From contig RHPI01000732.1 in the NCBI GenBank assembly GCA_009103225.1, positions 275,697-328,462 on the forward strand: a stretch of DNA of 52,766 nt, read 5' to 3'. A program made the position numbers and the translations under genes. Positions within the stretch are counted from its first letter, which is position 1; every line of letters starts with the position of its first letter. Source of the DNA: Chlorokybus atmophyticus. Its lineage: Eukaryota; Streptophyta; Chlorokybophyceae; Chlorokybales; Chlorokybaceae. Shown here piece after piece: positions 26,948-37,477 of the stretch. The notes beneath the pieces are model-generated. The model ran no database searches and was not told the origin of the DNA. It saw only the letters and a program-made list of their open reading frames with translations.

Positions 26948-26986
26948 GCGTTTGAATAACTTGGGCAACCCAAGTTATTCAAACGC
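26948..26986. repeat. perfect 18-bp hairpin with 3-base loop
   Basis: Arms 26948-26965 and 26969-26986 (GCGTTTGAATAACTTGGG and its complement) are exact, with loop CAA. Confidence 0.9.
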
Positions 26987-27055
26987 GTTGTCGAAACATG
27001 ACTCGCAACGGCATTATCGTATTATTATAATGGTACAAAAGTACCATTATCGCAC

Positions 27056-27093
27056 TGGCACTATCGTACCATTGATATGGTACGATAGTGCCA
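27056..27093. repeat. perfect 17-bp hairpin with 4-base loop
   Basis: Arms 27056-27072 and 27077-27093 (TGGCACTATCGTACCAT and its complement) are exact. Just to the left, ATAATGGTAC and GTACCATTAT (27027-27050) form a further 10-bp inverted pair around AAAA. Confidence 0.9.
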
Positions 27094-27163
27094 CTGCGAC
27101 AATGGCACTGTTCGTACCATTGACATAGTATGGCGGCTGCATTGCACCCGCGTCTCGACTTGC

Positions 27164-27587
27164 CGGCCGTCACCACCGTCCCGACTTGCCGACATTTAGG
27201 GACCGGCGGCCACTTGCTAATCATGCTTGACACACATTAAATAGGTCGCCGCCGCGTTAAGTGCACGCCCGGCGATCGGCCGTCACTTAATAAACGCGGT
27301 AAAGGTCACCTGGTAGGGACTAACGGTGACTGGCTTGCCAAAGTAGGCAGGCCGTCGCGCATACTTTTCGATGGTCAGGGTACGACCGACTGTCGGCCGT
27401 CACTATATGTGACCAAAACGTGACTTATCTGCTATGCAGATAGGTCGCCATCGCGCAGATTGGACGATCGACAAGCGGCCGTCACTTTAATGTGCGGTGT
27501 TGCCGTCACAGGCAGGCCGCCGTCGATTGTACTTATCGGTCGACCGCTTGCCGTCGGTATGTGTTGCTTGATAGTAACGGCCGTCCA
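27164..27587. repeat. diverged tandem repeats carrying CGGCCGTCAC
   Basis: CGGCCGTCAC starts at 27164, 27277, 27394 and 27476, with CGGCCGTCC near 27578, so the spacing is about 80-117 bases. Before several copies stand an AGGTCGCC box and a CGATCG/CGACCG core. The units have diverged greatly between the conserved boxes. No coding frame is kept. Confidence 0.65.
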
Positions 27588-27801
27588 AAAAAGTCCCTTT
27601 ATGGACCAATTCGTTACATCAGGTAGGGTCAGGCACCCGTCAATCCCTCAGTCCCTTGTCAGTCACCATGTAAAAGATGCGACGTGATTGACCCGCTCAT
27701 TGCATCCACAGCTTCTGCCAAGGCTACATGCAGTTTGGAGTAAGCATGTGAATTTCTTGTGTAGATGACCCCACTCAGCAGGTAACACGCGCGCAGGTGC
27801 T

Positions 27802-30589
27802 TCAGTTGTCCCTAACACTCCTGTCCACCACGTCGAGGTGAACAGTCAATGCCTCAAGTAGATTGATCAAGTCTTGATGGCATCCACCAAGCTCTTTGAC
27901 CTCGTCGATGAAGCGGACATCAGCGCAAGTCTCCCTATTTTACTCTGCACGCTCGGCAGCCTCTGCTTTAACCACGTCGCGGGTATACATCACGTTGCGC
28001 GCACAAAGTTCCCCTTCTTCCTGACATTGCTCCTCTGTGTGCTGTTGTATTAACCCCAGGATGCAGGCACTTGGATCCACCCAGCTCCACAGCAACAATG
28101 TACCATGTCTCTTGGTGCCCGTGACCAGAAACAGTGCTAATTGCAGCACCCTCTTGCAAGTACGCACCAAGTTATTGCGCTAACTGTTGCTGAGATGGTA
28201 TAGCTTGCTGACCTCTTTCATCTTCACATGTGCGCTCTGGGACTGCAGCTGCCACGTTATGTACCGCAGAGGTTCATGTGGCAACTTGCCATGTGTGCAT
28301 TCACCAGCCACACTCCGCAGCAATGTCAGGTGCTCTTCTCTAGCTTGTTGTCGCTGCCAAGCTTGCATGCCATCAGCCTCTGCTTGATTAAAATGAAGCG
28401 CCTCGAATGCGTCGTGCAGCCTGGCAACAAATTGTTTCAGCTGCTGCACTTGACCCTTGATATATGTTGCCACCTGCTCTAATTCTAACACTGTGCCTTG
28501 CAGGTCCTAAGTGATAGCTCTTGCATCAGCCAAGTCCTGCTGCGTCGCCTGCCAAGGTTGCAGCCATTCAGCAACAGCATGCCAGGTACACAGCACGCTA
28601 ATGTTAGGCATGTGAACTACGCAAGTTCATGCATAGTGTGCACCTGCAGCATATCCTTTAGGCGACACACATGCTGCTCCAGGTTGAGAACCTATGCCTC
28701 TCGGCACTCACTACCGGTGTTGGAATCTGCCAGGCTTTGCGTCGTTGCTGAACCCCATGTTGCCAAGTCCGCATACTGTGCACTCAAAACCTACAGCGAA
28801 AGAGTTGTTCTTAAGATTAATATACATGCAGCGTATTGCAACATACTGCACGTGACAATGCTTACTCACCTCCAATTGCTTGCTGGCAGCAACCAGTGCA
28901 GCTCCCTCCTAGAGCAAAGTCTCCCTCAAGCGACACTTCACCCTGGTGCACTGGTCGCCATTGTTGGCAGCCTTGGTATACAAGCCCTCAAGTTGCTCTT
29001 GCAAACACCGCTCGCTAGCCTTGCATTGTTGCAGCTCCCGTACCAGGGACTATGATTGCTCACCCACCTTCTCTAGCCGCTGACTAACTTCACAACAGCT
29101 GGGCCCATGTAGATGAGGACCTACACGCATGCTTGGTTGCTCACGAGAACTCTGTGGACTCGCACTTGATGTGTCAGAGTGTGCACTAGTATACTCCGTT
29201 GTGTGGCATCCTCCAACTGCATCTGCAGAATACCCCTTGCAGACTCACACTTTTCAAGCCTTGTCGCTAGCTGATTGTTGTCTCCCCTGGCCATTGCTAA
29301 TGCAGCTGCAGTAGTCGCCAACTCACTCAGCATGCCAACCCTCTCCAACTCCCATGCTGCTAACACATCCTGCATGGGGTTCACTGTCTCACATGCTTTC
29401 GTCTTTTCATAAAGAGCCATCACTATACAAGCGCACACATTGCAATCGAGCTCACAGCCTTGGCCAACATGTCACGTCATGTCAAACGCTGACTTGCACA
29501 GAGGATAAATTGTCCGCACAAGTGTTCATGCTGTATAATGGCACTGGTCCACTGCTCATGCTTGATTGCTGCCAACCTAACACAGTACCGGTTTCAGCAA
29601 TAAGCTAAGGTGTACACTACCCATAATAAACAAGCCTAACATAAGGCGCCCTTGGACCTCCAGCATACTGTTGGCTGCGATCAGTTGTCTGAGGCCCTAT
29701 GTGCTGTGAGCCCAAAGATGCCATGTTGTCCACGCTCTGCGACTGCATACTGTGCTCTGTGAATGGGCCCGGGATTGTCCGCAGCGTAACAGCTGGTGCA
29801 GGTGCACTCCGCGTGTTGCAGTTGCCCTGTATGGTATTGAGATCCACGTTCTCCTGGTTCTCGCAGCCACCAATCTGTTACAACCACAGCTGATGTCAGC
29901 GGCGCCCGAAATACATAGACAATGCACTCAAATTTGACAACAACTGACAGTTATCACTCATCACATATTGGCTGCCCAGAGGCGAGCTGATGTAATGCAC
30001 TGAAGACCGGCCCACATTTCCTTCTTGAGATGCTGCTGAGCCAGGTAGACGCCACTCCGGATGCACACCATGTGTGTGCAAGAACAGCACATTGGCCCAA
30101 CGGCACTGGTGCAAGAGTGCAGTGCATGGGCATAGAACAGAAGTGTAGTGCATGAGCATATTACACTTGTATTCAGCAACAACAGAGTGCGCAATCAGAC
30201 AGTAACTTCCAGCAACGCACGGAGCAAGCCACTTGGCTCAATACCTCCGAGAACAGTTAGACAATGAGTCACTGTCTGGCATGCCATCAGACAGGTTCGG
30301 ATCTCTCTGCATGACATCTATCACATCCTTTCTCTTTACCCGGTACTTTCGTGCAGACTCCCGCTGCTGCAACCTACGCTTCTTTTTGGCCGCCTCATCA
30401 GCCGGTGAATTGGCTGTACGTTGTACCAAACCCTCACGCCTACTTGCACGACCAGCAATGGCCCGAGAGGCATCCTCACCGCCATTAACGTGGTCTCCAC
30501 CCACGCCATGGTCCGCAGCAGAGCCAAACAGACCCCCCCCCCCTCTCGTCTCCTGGTTCACCCTTAACACCATTAACCTGGCTATCCAT
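27802..30589 (-). pseudogene. bZIP-like / coiled-coil protein locus with eight in-frame stops
   Basis: Read right to left. An ATG at 30589 (MDSQVNGVKGEPGDE) runs into an 11-base G run (plus-strand C run 30533-30543), after which another frame carries a bZIP-like basic region, KKKRRLQQRESARKYRVKRK. The canonical bZIP asparagine is Gln here. This exon ends at a GTATTG donor near 30241. Further blocks are Ser/Gln-rich (29896-30120, 29620-29880), then long Gln/Glu/Leu-rich helical stretches (29440-29230, 29220-28868, 28800-28640, 28590-27802). These stay in one frame across stops: TAG at 29617, 29605, 29050, 28909, 28692, 28507 and 28180, and TAA at 27940. A frame change occurs near 29205-29215. 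It may be a decaying transcription-factor gene or a gene with unusual decoding. The role of the product is inferred only from the basic region. Confidence 0.45.
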
Positions 30590-31028
30590 CGCACTACAAT
30601 CGCCACCGTCCTCCACCAAAAGACCTCGCCGCCTCCCTCGCACATTGCAGAACAGCCAGAACCAGCACACTTCTTATTACATCATCCCATTTGAATTTAG
30701 CAATATGCGCGCGCTGTTGTTGATACCGTTGGATTCCAGACATCGTTGACAGACACAAACAGGTATCCCCCAAATACGCCGACACAACACAACTCAGAAC
30801 GGCGGAATCCACCCCTGCTCACGTCACCCAACGGCAAACGACATAGATCGCAGTCAACAAACTTGAGGTAATCGGACCCCCCCGGCTTCCAGACTGTAAG
30901 GAGCATTATTTTGCGCACATAGCTTTGATGCACTGCCACATGCTTGCCGGAACTATTGCACCTGCGTACACCGAAGCCATCATTATGCCTCAATCCATGC
31001 GCTTCAGCAGTCAGCCAGGCCGGCGGCC
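30590..31028. promoter_or_regulatory. divergent region between bZIP-like locus and PrmA-like gene
   Basis: About 440 bases between two outward-facing start codons. No gene is supported. On the minus strand, 31060-31180 shows a Glu/Gln/Ala-rich open stretch that is probably a shadow of the PrmA exon. Confidence 0.4.
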
Positions 31029-33304
31029 ATGGCGGCGTTGCGGGCGGCGGGCGGTGCCTCCATGTCTGGCTGCACCGCAAACAGGCCACAGATTTCATAC
31101 GCCTGCATCACTACTTCCTCCTGCCTCTGGCGCTCCTCCGCCGCCACCTCCCTCACCCCCAAGCACAGGGCTAGCTGTGCCAGTAGGTCGCTGGGCCTAC
31201 CACAGCTGAAGAGGAGGCGGCTGCTGCTGCTGCCTCAAACTCCCCATACTAGAAGAAGAAGCTCCAGTTTAAGTGCTGCGGTCACTGCTGCAGCAGTGCC
31301 TGACAGGCGGTTTGAGCCTGTGAGGGTGGGAAGGCTGCTGGTAAGACCACCGCCTCGGAAGCAACAGTTTGAGCAGGTATACATCCAGTCGGAAGGCATG
31401 CTGGGTTGACAGCTGGCATGCTGGGTTGACAAGCGATCACGCACAAGTTCAGCCAAAGTAAGTTGCATGCAATATGCCAATGATGATGATGAAGACATTC
31501 TGGCAATGGCCGTATAGACTCTTACCCCACAGGCTAAGTGCCAAGCAATTGCAGGCAGGTCTCATGCAAGCAGGCACCATGCATCATGCACCATCAACCA
31601 GCAGGTGTCTATGAGTTAGCATTATGCAAGCCAACGAGGGGTGTAATTCAGCTGTAGTAGCCGGTTTTGGAAGGCAATGCACAAGCATGCAGCATCTGCT
31701 AAGCACATAGCAAGGACGCATGCATGCAGACATGCACTAGTTCTGTCGTGCCGTGTTGTCACAGAGCTGGTCGTCCAGTATCGTCCACTATGTCAGCTCT
31801 GCGTGCGTGTGTGTGTTAGCGTGTGCATGCACTGTCATTGGGCCAGCACCTGTGCATGTTCGTGTGCTTGAGCGTGTCAGCTGTGCAGGGTAGTGTAGAC
31901 GTGAGGATTCTTATTCGCAGTGTATGCTACTTTACGCTTGCTAGCGGATGAAGGGTCCACTGCAATGACGGTCCCACAGCTGAGCCTTGGCTAGTCCGTG
32001 GTGAGCCAAGGCTAGTCTTTGACCCGTTCCTTCGTATGCAATCAAAATAGGTTGTCTCGTGGACTTTCCAGATGTGTGGTTGATTCATTATAGACTTTCA
32101 CAGTGCTTATGCTGTACGACAGCCCATCCAAGACGATCTGGTACACGTGACGTTGGCCGAGGGCGATGCCTGGGGCACAGGCGAGCACCCAACAACTCAA
32201 CTATGCCTTGACTTTCTGTCCAACACCATCACGTAAGGCAGTATTATTGGCATCAAGGAAGTTGTCATATTGCTGTTCAGTGCTGAAAACACTCCCATGT
32301 GCTTGTGCAGGGGTGGAGAATTGGTCCTCGACTACGGCTGCGGCACTGGCATACTTTCCGTTGCAGCAATCTTGTTGGTAAGAGTGTCGGCCACTTGTTC
32401 CCATGCTCATGTGCCGTAAGCGCAACGCTGCAGCGTATGTTGTGCACCACCTGCATCTGTATACACATGCACACGCACAGGCATGCGCCGCCACACACAC
32501 ATATATATATATATACAGGCATGCAATCTGCCTGGATATCCGTTTGCACTGCTCACACAGACTGCAGCACATACCTTGCATGCTTAAAACCCTCTCAGCT
32601 GACAGGGTGCTGAACACGCGGTGGCAGTGGACATAGCGCCGGAGGCTGTTGAGGCCACGTGCAGAAACGCACGGCTTAACAACCTGAGCGGTAAGTGGAT
32701 GATGGTCGCAGTCCGGCATCAACTTCATGCTTCAAGTGCACATGCCAACTGAATGTCGAATCTTTTGTCTCTTCCAGCGCAGATGACAACATAAGAGCCT
32801 GTTTCCCTGAAGACTTTGCTGCCAAGGGTTTCATGCAAGCATTTGACATCTGCGTCATAAACATGCTGTTGAGGGTAAGGCACAAGCATATCGGTAAATT
32901 TGCCATATGCCACACAGCAGCCATTGTCACCTCAGTTGCAGCACAACATGAAAAAAAACAGAAAGTTACTCAAGACAGCACCACACTACAACACACAGCA
33001 CATCACAACTTCCAACTGTTGTGTCTGATTCGTGTTGCAGGAGCAGATCCGCCTGGCCCCAGATATCGCACAGGCCGTGAAGCCTGGCGGGTTGGTTTGC
33101 GTGTCGGGACTGACCGCCGACAATGATTTGGACTCTGCCCAGGCCGCTTATGGGAAATTCTTTAACATTGTTGATGGGGAGACAAAGTGCGTGCCGCATC
33201 CTGGCACGGGTGTTGAGTGGGGCAGACTTGTTGGCGTGCGCAACAGCTGCGGCATTGATGACAGCGCTGAAGCATTGGAAGCGCTCTCAGAGTCTGCATT
33301 GTAG
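31029..33304 (+). CDS. ribosomal protein L11 methyltransferase-like (PrmA family), probably plastid
   Basis: Six exons: 31029-31376, 32123-32232, 32311-32377, 32606-32690, 32783-32874 and 33041-33304 (TAG); 966 bases, 321 residues, in phase. PrmA uses S-adenosylmethionine to trimethylate ribosomal protein L11. Landmarks are FEPVRVGRLLVRPP, the PrmA signature GDAWGTGEHPTTQLCLDFL, SAM motif I LDYGCGTGILSVAA, then AVAVDIAPEAVEATCRNARLN, FDICVINMLL and VKPGGLVCVSGL. The first about 90 residues are rich in Arg, Ser and Leu and look like a transit peptide. The N-terminal L11-recognition domain of bacterial PrmA (roughly 100 residues) is not evident, so either it is missing or exons lie further left. 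A GTAAGA donor at 31341 is an alternative end of exon 1 but would remove the VRPP segment. Confidence 0.82.
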
Positions 33305-33700
33305 TATGGAACCCACATTCACATCCAACCCGCCAAGCTGGTATTCATGTGGTTTCTTTGATAAGTACAGCTGCAAGTCGAGTGCAGCAGACAGTTGGTG
33401 ATTGCAAAGAAGAGGGGTATAACCGCGGGTTGTCATGTGTGCCTTCAGGCTAGGTGCAGAGCACTCAAAGTAGCGTATCTGCAAGAGTGTGATACCCTCT
33501 CTCAAGTGTGTCAGGTCTGTTGTTGTTGGGAGGAGTCCTCAATTCAGGCTATGTAAGCTCATGGTGTTGATAAATTGTGTTAGGTTGTCGTATACGAGTT
33601 GTTGTAGATTGTAGAAGACATAGAATGTCCATCATAGCGGAGATGGTGACTTTGTCTTTTAAGCAAGCAGCCTGCAGTATGCCCCAAGTCCACGCCTACT
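33305..33700. other. 3' flank of PrmA-like gene
   Basis: No gene. The frame after the PrmA stop closes within 20 codons. Confidence 0.45.
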
Positions 33701-33749
33701 ATTGCAAAGTCAACCACCTTAGCAACGCTAAGGTGGTTGACTTTGCAAT
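33701..33749. repeat. perfect 23-bp hairpin with 3-base loop
   Basis: Arms 33701-33723 and 33727-33749 are exact complements around AAC. The arm contains CAAAGTCAACCACCTTAGC. The flanks do not pair further. Confidence 0.92.
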
Positions 33750-34041
33750 AACAACACCGAGGCATGAGCAATACGAGAAAAGCACGTCGGTAAGTTCCGC
33801 GGGGCTGCCTATATCACCGACACATGACGAGAACATGTTAGCACAGTGCATGTACGTGCAGTAAGTTTACATGCGGTGTGCGCAGGTTGATGTAGCATAC
33901 AAAGGGTCTAGCTTAGCAGCTACAGCAAGGTAGCTGTAGTTAACTGAGCTGGTAAACTACTATTATCGGTGGCTACAGGAAGCATTTACCACACGTCGTC
34001 ATGCAGGGTGTTGCACTGTGTACAATGCCATGCACGCGGAT

Positions 34042-34083
34042 GTGCTCTCTTGCATTCGTGCGCGCATGCATGCAAGAGAGCAC
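34042..34083. repeat. perfect 14-bp hairpin
   Basis: Arms 34042-34055 (GTGCTCTCTTGCAT) and 34070-34083 are exact complements with a 14-base GC-rich loop. Confidence 0.85.
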
Positions 34084-34805
34084 AACCAGCTTCAACTGCA
34101 GCAACAACACAGAGCAACATCACACGAGCAGTAACAGATAACACGATAGAGACCCGTAGAGGCAGAGGCAGAGAGGAGCCATGCGTTACTCACCCGAGCA
34201 GCCATGGCTGGCTGTTACTGTACGACTGAAGGCTTAAAGGCCCGTTCTCTTCTTATTTTCCGCTTCACAAAGGGGGAGGGGAAAAGGTGACAAACTGTGT
34301 CATGAACATGCTGTCCCCAAACCTTCACATGTCGGCAGCGGGTCCCATGCATACGGTTTTTGACAGATACCAGCGCACCTCACACATCCTGGCTCAGAAA
34401 CTGTGGTGCATCACAACTAAAGAAAGAAAACACTACCATATGTACACATGTGCATGACCTGTCCGCACTGTCACTAATCTCACCCACGGCATACACACAC
34501 CATCACACAACCACACTTTATGCATCGCATACACAGCAGCATACCCCTCTTGTACACTGTCAGCTAAGCACACAGTCCCACACACACTCCCACCCACTGT
34601 CAGCCATGCACACACCGTCACACATGCACACACACACCATGGCGTGTCACGCATGCCTCCCTGCACTCACACACGCACGCACAACTTATGTGTGCTATAA
34701 TAGTATATACATGCATGTGAGCGTACTAAGACCACATGCGGTGATAGTGTACAGTGCTACCAGCTTCTACATCTTCACAGTCAAAACTTCAAACTGGGTC
34801 CCTCT
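34084..34805. other. intergenic, CACACA-rich
   Basis: A plus-strand open frame (34360-34890) is made of His/Thr-rich low complexity from CACAC repeats and is rejected as a gene. It is the 3' flank of the minus-strand CHI-like gene. Confidence 0.45.
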
Positions 34806-36265
34806 TCAGGCAGCACTGGCGGTCGAGCCGTCAACAAACACGAAGCTCGTGTTCTTGTACCGCGCGAACACCGAGTCGGGTCCCAAGTAAGTGTCGAACA
34901 CGGCCCAGCAGAGTTGCGGAGACTGGATTACGGCCCGACAGCTGGCGTCGATTAACACACCTAATGAACCCCCAGGCATCCAGTGGAGGGTCACGCGGGT
35001 GCCCTTGCGTAACAACTTGATCTGCAATGGCACATGCAGTGAGGCATTTGCGTTTATATTGAAAGTTACTCTAGAAGTTGTGCCCCATGTACGCACACGC
35101 GTATAACACGTGCCGATACACACATGCTATGCGCAAGTGCTGACCTTGTTGAAGACGGTTGTGAACTCCTTCAGGGCGTTCTTTGCGGGGCCTTTCTTCT
35201 GGTTGCCTTGAGCTGCTCTCACGCGCGGCAGAAGGGAGCGGTCAAAGCCCTGCGCGCAACCATGACCATAGCTCTCAGCAGCTGCGAATGACATTGCGCA
35301 TCCAACTGCGCACATACCCATGCACGGAGGCACGTTCGAGCACAACGTCAGGAATGCACATGACACGCATGCCCCACGCGTAAACGCATATGCACACATG
35401 CCCGAGCATACGCTTGCATTGCCCCTCATCCTGTTACCTTTGCAATGTGATGTCCAGCTATGTCATGCGCCATCACAAGTGTCAGCTGCTTGCCGGCACC
35501 CGGAGCTGCCAGCACGGCCGCGCACTTGTCTTCTCTGACGATGGCTGCACCATCGCCTATGACATCGCTACCATTTTCATCGACAGCGGCATTGCTCTCA
35601 CGCTGGTGCAACTGCTTTGCGAGAGACTCGTCCACATACAACCCAACCGCATATGCTCGAGCCTAGAGAATAACATACACAGGGTTTTAGGATTGGGTCA
35701 GGAGGCCAAGCAGCAGCTTGCTAACTAACTACTTGTGCTAGTAAATGCTTGCTAAATGCCATGCAGTCATCGCTTGTGTGCCACTTGCCATTGAAACACA
35801 AAAGCAAGACACGGCTTACTTTTGATACGGTTGACCAAGTGGGTGAGCAATATGCATGCATGCATGGACAGGACAGAGGGGCATTTTCACCTTAGCGAAG
35901 CGGCATTGACCCAGCATGCACCGTACAGCCGTTCCTACCAACCTGTCACATGCATACAGAAGCGACATGCAAATGTTAGAGCATTAACATTGAAAGTAAG
36001 CAATGTGGTCATAAGCGTAGCAGCAAAGCATCAATGCTTTGAGCACTTGCTTGAAGCTTTCATCTTCAGCTGTGCTCTGCTGTGCTGGGAACTCTATGCC
36101 AGTGAAGGGCTCCACGACCACGTTGTCAGCTGATTTTCCGGCTGGGTCTGCGGCATTTTGTGCGCAGACCGACGAAGGATACAGGAGCAACGACGAGGAG
36201 GACGACAACGCCAACACCGCCGTCGCCGCCGCTGCCGCCGCCCGCCACGCCCGCATGCTAGACAA
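34806..36265 (-). CDS. chalcone isomerase-like / fatty-acid-binding protein family
   Basis: Five exons, right to left: 36265-36051, 35942-35891, 35662-35438, 35249-35145 and 35021-34806 (TGA); 813 bases, 270 residues, in phase. The family fold is seen in VVEPFTGIEFP, LVGTAVRC, YAVGLYVDESLAKQL, GKQLTLVMAHDIAGHHIA, the GFDRSLLPRV segment, EFTTVFN, LLRKGTRVTLHW and CWAVFDTYLGPDSV. Plastid members bind fatty acids; true chalcone isomerases close the flavanone ring. Nothing here shows which, but the FAP or CHI-like type is the usual one in algae. The N-terminus (Ala-rich, then a hydrophobic ALSSSSSLLLYPSS stretch) looks like a targeting or thylakoid-type signal. Exon 1 keeps phase only with a GC donor (CAA|GCAAGT). 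Confidence 0.75.
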
Positions 36266-36497
36266 CTTAATCGACCGATCCGGTTGCGTACGGTTGGAGC
36301 TGCTGAACTCGAGTTGTGTAAGTGGGGTTCAACGAGCTGGATGTGGAATTGCGACGTGGAGCTTTGTGGCAGCGCGACCCTTGAACCGGATTGCGTGCTA
36401 TCGCGTTAGCGGCTGAAATTGCATTAGGGTTTGTCACGCCAATTAGGGTTGGCGGCGGCGGCGTGGGTGGTGTGGCTGGGGCTTGGTGAGGAGCGCA
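36266..36497. promoter_or_regulatory. divergent promoter of CHI-like and plastid bS6 genes
   Basis: 232 bases between outward-facing ATGs. TTAGGGTTTG and TTAGGGTTGG boxes stand at 36424 and 36443, close to the bS6 start. No TATA element is obvious. Confidence 0.45.
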
Positions 36498-37421
36498 ATG
36501 GCTGCGATTGCGTGCTCCCCTGCAGTGGTTGGTAGGACTGCCGCCGTGACCTCCCCGGCCAGGACCAGCACCAGCAGCAGGCCGGGCCTCAAGAAGCCCC
36601 ATGCGGCGGCGTCGCTGAGGCGGCCAGCCTATTTGCCGGTGAGGTCCCACTCGCGACCCCGGCCGCAGCGCCATATCGCTCTTGCTGCGCTCGCGACAGA
36701 AGAAGAGGTGGCTGTGCCGGAGGAGCTTGAGGTGAGGAAAACCTGCTTGTTACTGCTTTTGATCTTGACTAGTGGCAATGCCTGGATTGGTCAATTACAA
36801 TGCCAATGGATTTGGCATTGTTTGCAAAGAATAATCTACGGGTTGTGTGCACACGCGAGAAACTTCCATATGCAAGCGTGGGGTTCTTGTGTACAGTGAC
36901 ATACGCATTGAACTTGCACTGCGCAAGCATTGGCACTTCACCCGATGCGTGTGTCTAGCAGCGCAATGCACTGTGCTGAGTTGCATGTGTCGCATTTGTT
37001 ACAGAATACAGCTCAATTTGCGTCTGAATGTTGCTAGATGGTTATTAGTACCAAGTATGCTGTTGCAATGCAGCGCGAACTTTGCAGTGTAGAACCAGTA
37101 CCTTGTTGATGTTGAGTGGCTTGTGCAGTTGGAGAACCCTCCCAGGCAGTATGAGACTCTTGTGGTTTTACGCCCGGACTTGACGGAGGCCGAGCGCACT
37201 GCCTCGTCGGAAGACTACGAGCGGTTGCTGACCGACAACGGTGCCATGGACATTGAGCTCATCAACAGGTATAATCAATGGAACAGCACCAAAGTTTGAT
37301 AGGGCAACAACGACTCACAGTCATTATGCCCACCTCTTGACAAATGTGCATCTAACAGAGTTGACGCTGCATGCATACACAGACACACGCACACGCGCGT
37401 GCACGCGCCTGCGTGCGTGTG

Positions 37422-37477
<56 letters not shown>

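Noticed and set aside
28498-29055. 185-codon plus-strand frame
   Set aside because: Antisense to the coiled-coil blocks, which have the helical Gln/Glu/Leu pattern on the minus strand.
27802-30589. Reassignment of UAG to glutamine genome-wide, as in some ulvophyte algae
   Set aside because: TAG directly follows the conserved C-termini of ATP synthase beta, PDK1 and PrmA in this same window, so TAG is an ordinary stop.
34360-34890. 176-codon plus-strand frame rich in His and Thr
   Set aside because: Made by CACACA-type repeats; no domain and no splice context.
37429-37474. (TA)n tract as a possible promoter element
   Set aside because: It lies inside an intron of bS6 and is a simple microsatellite.
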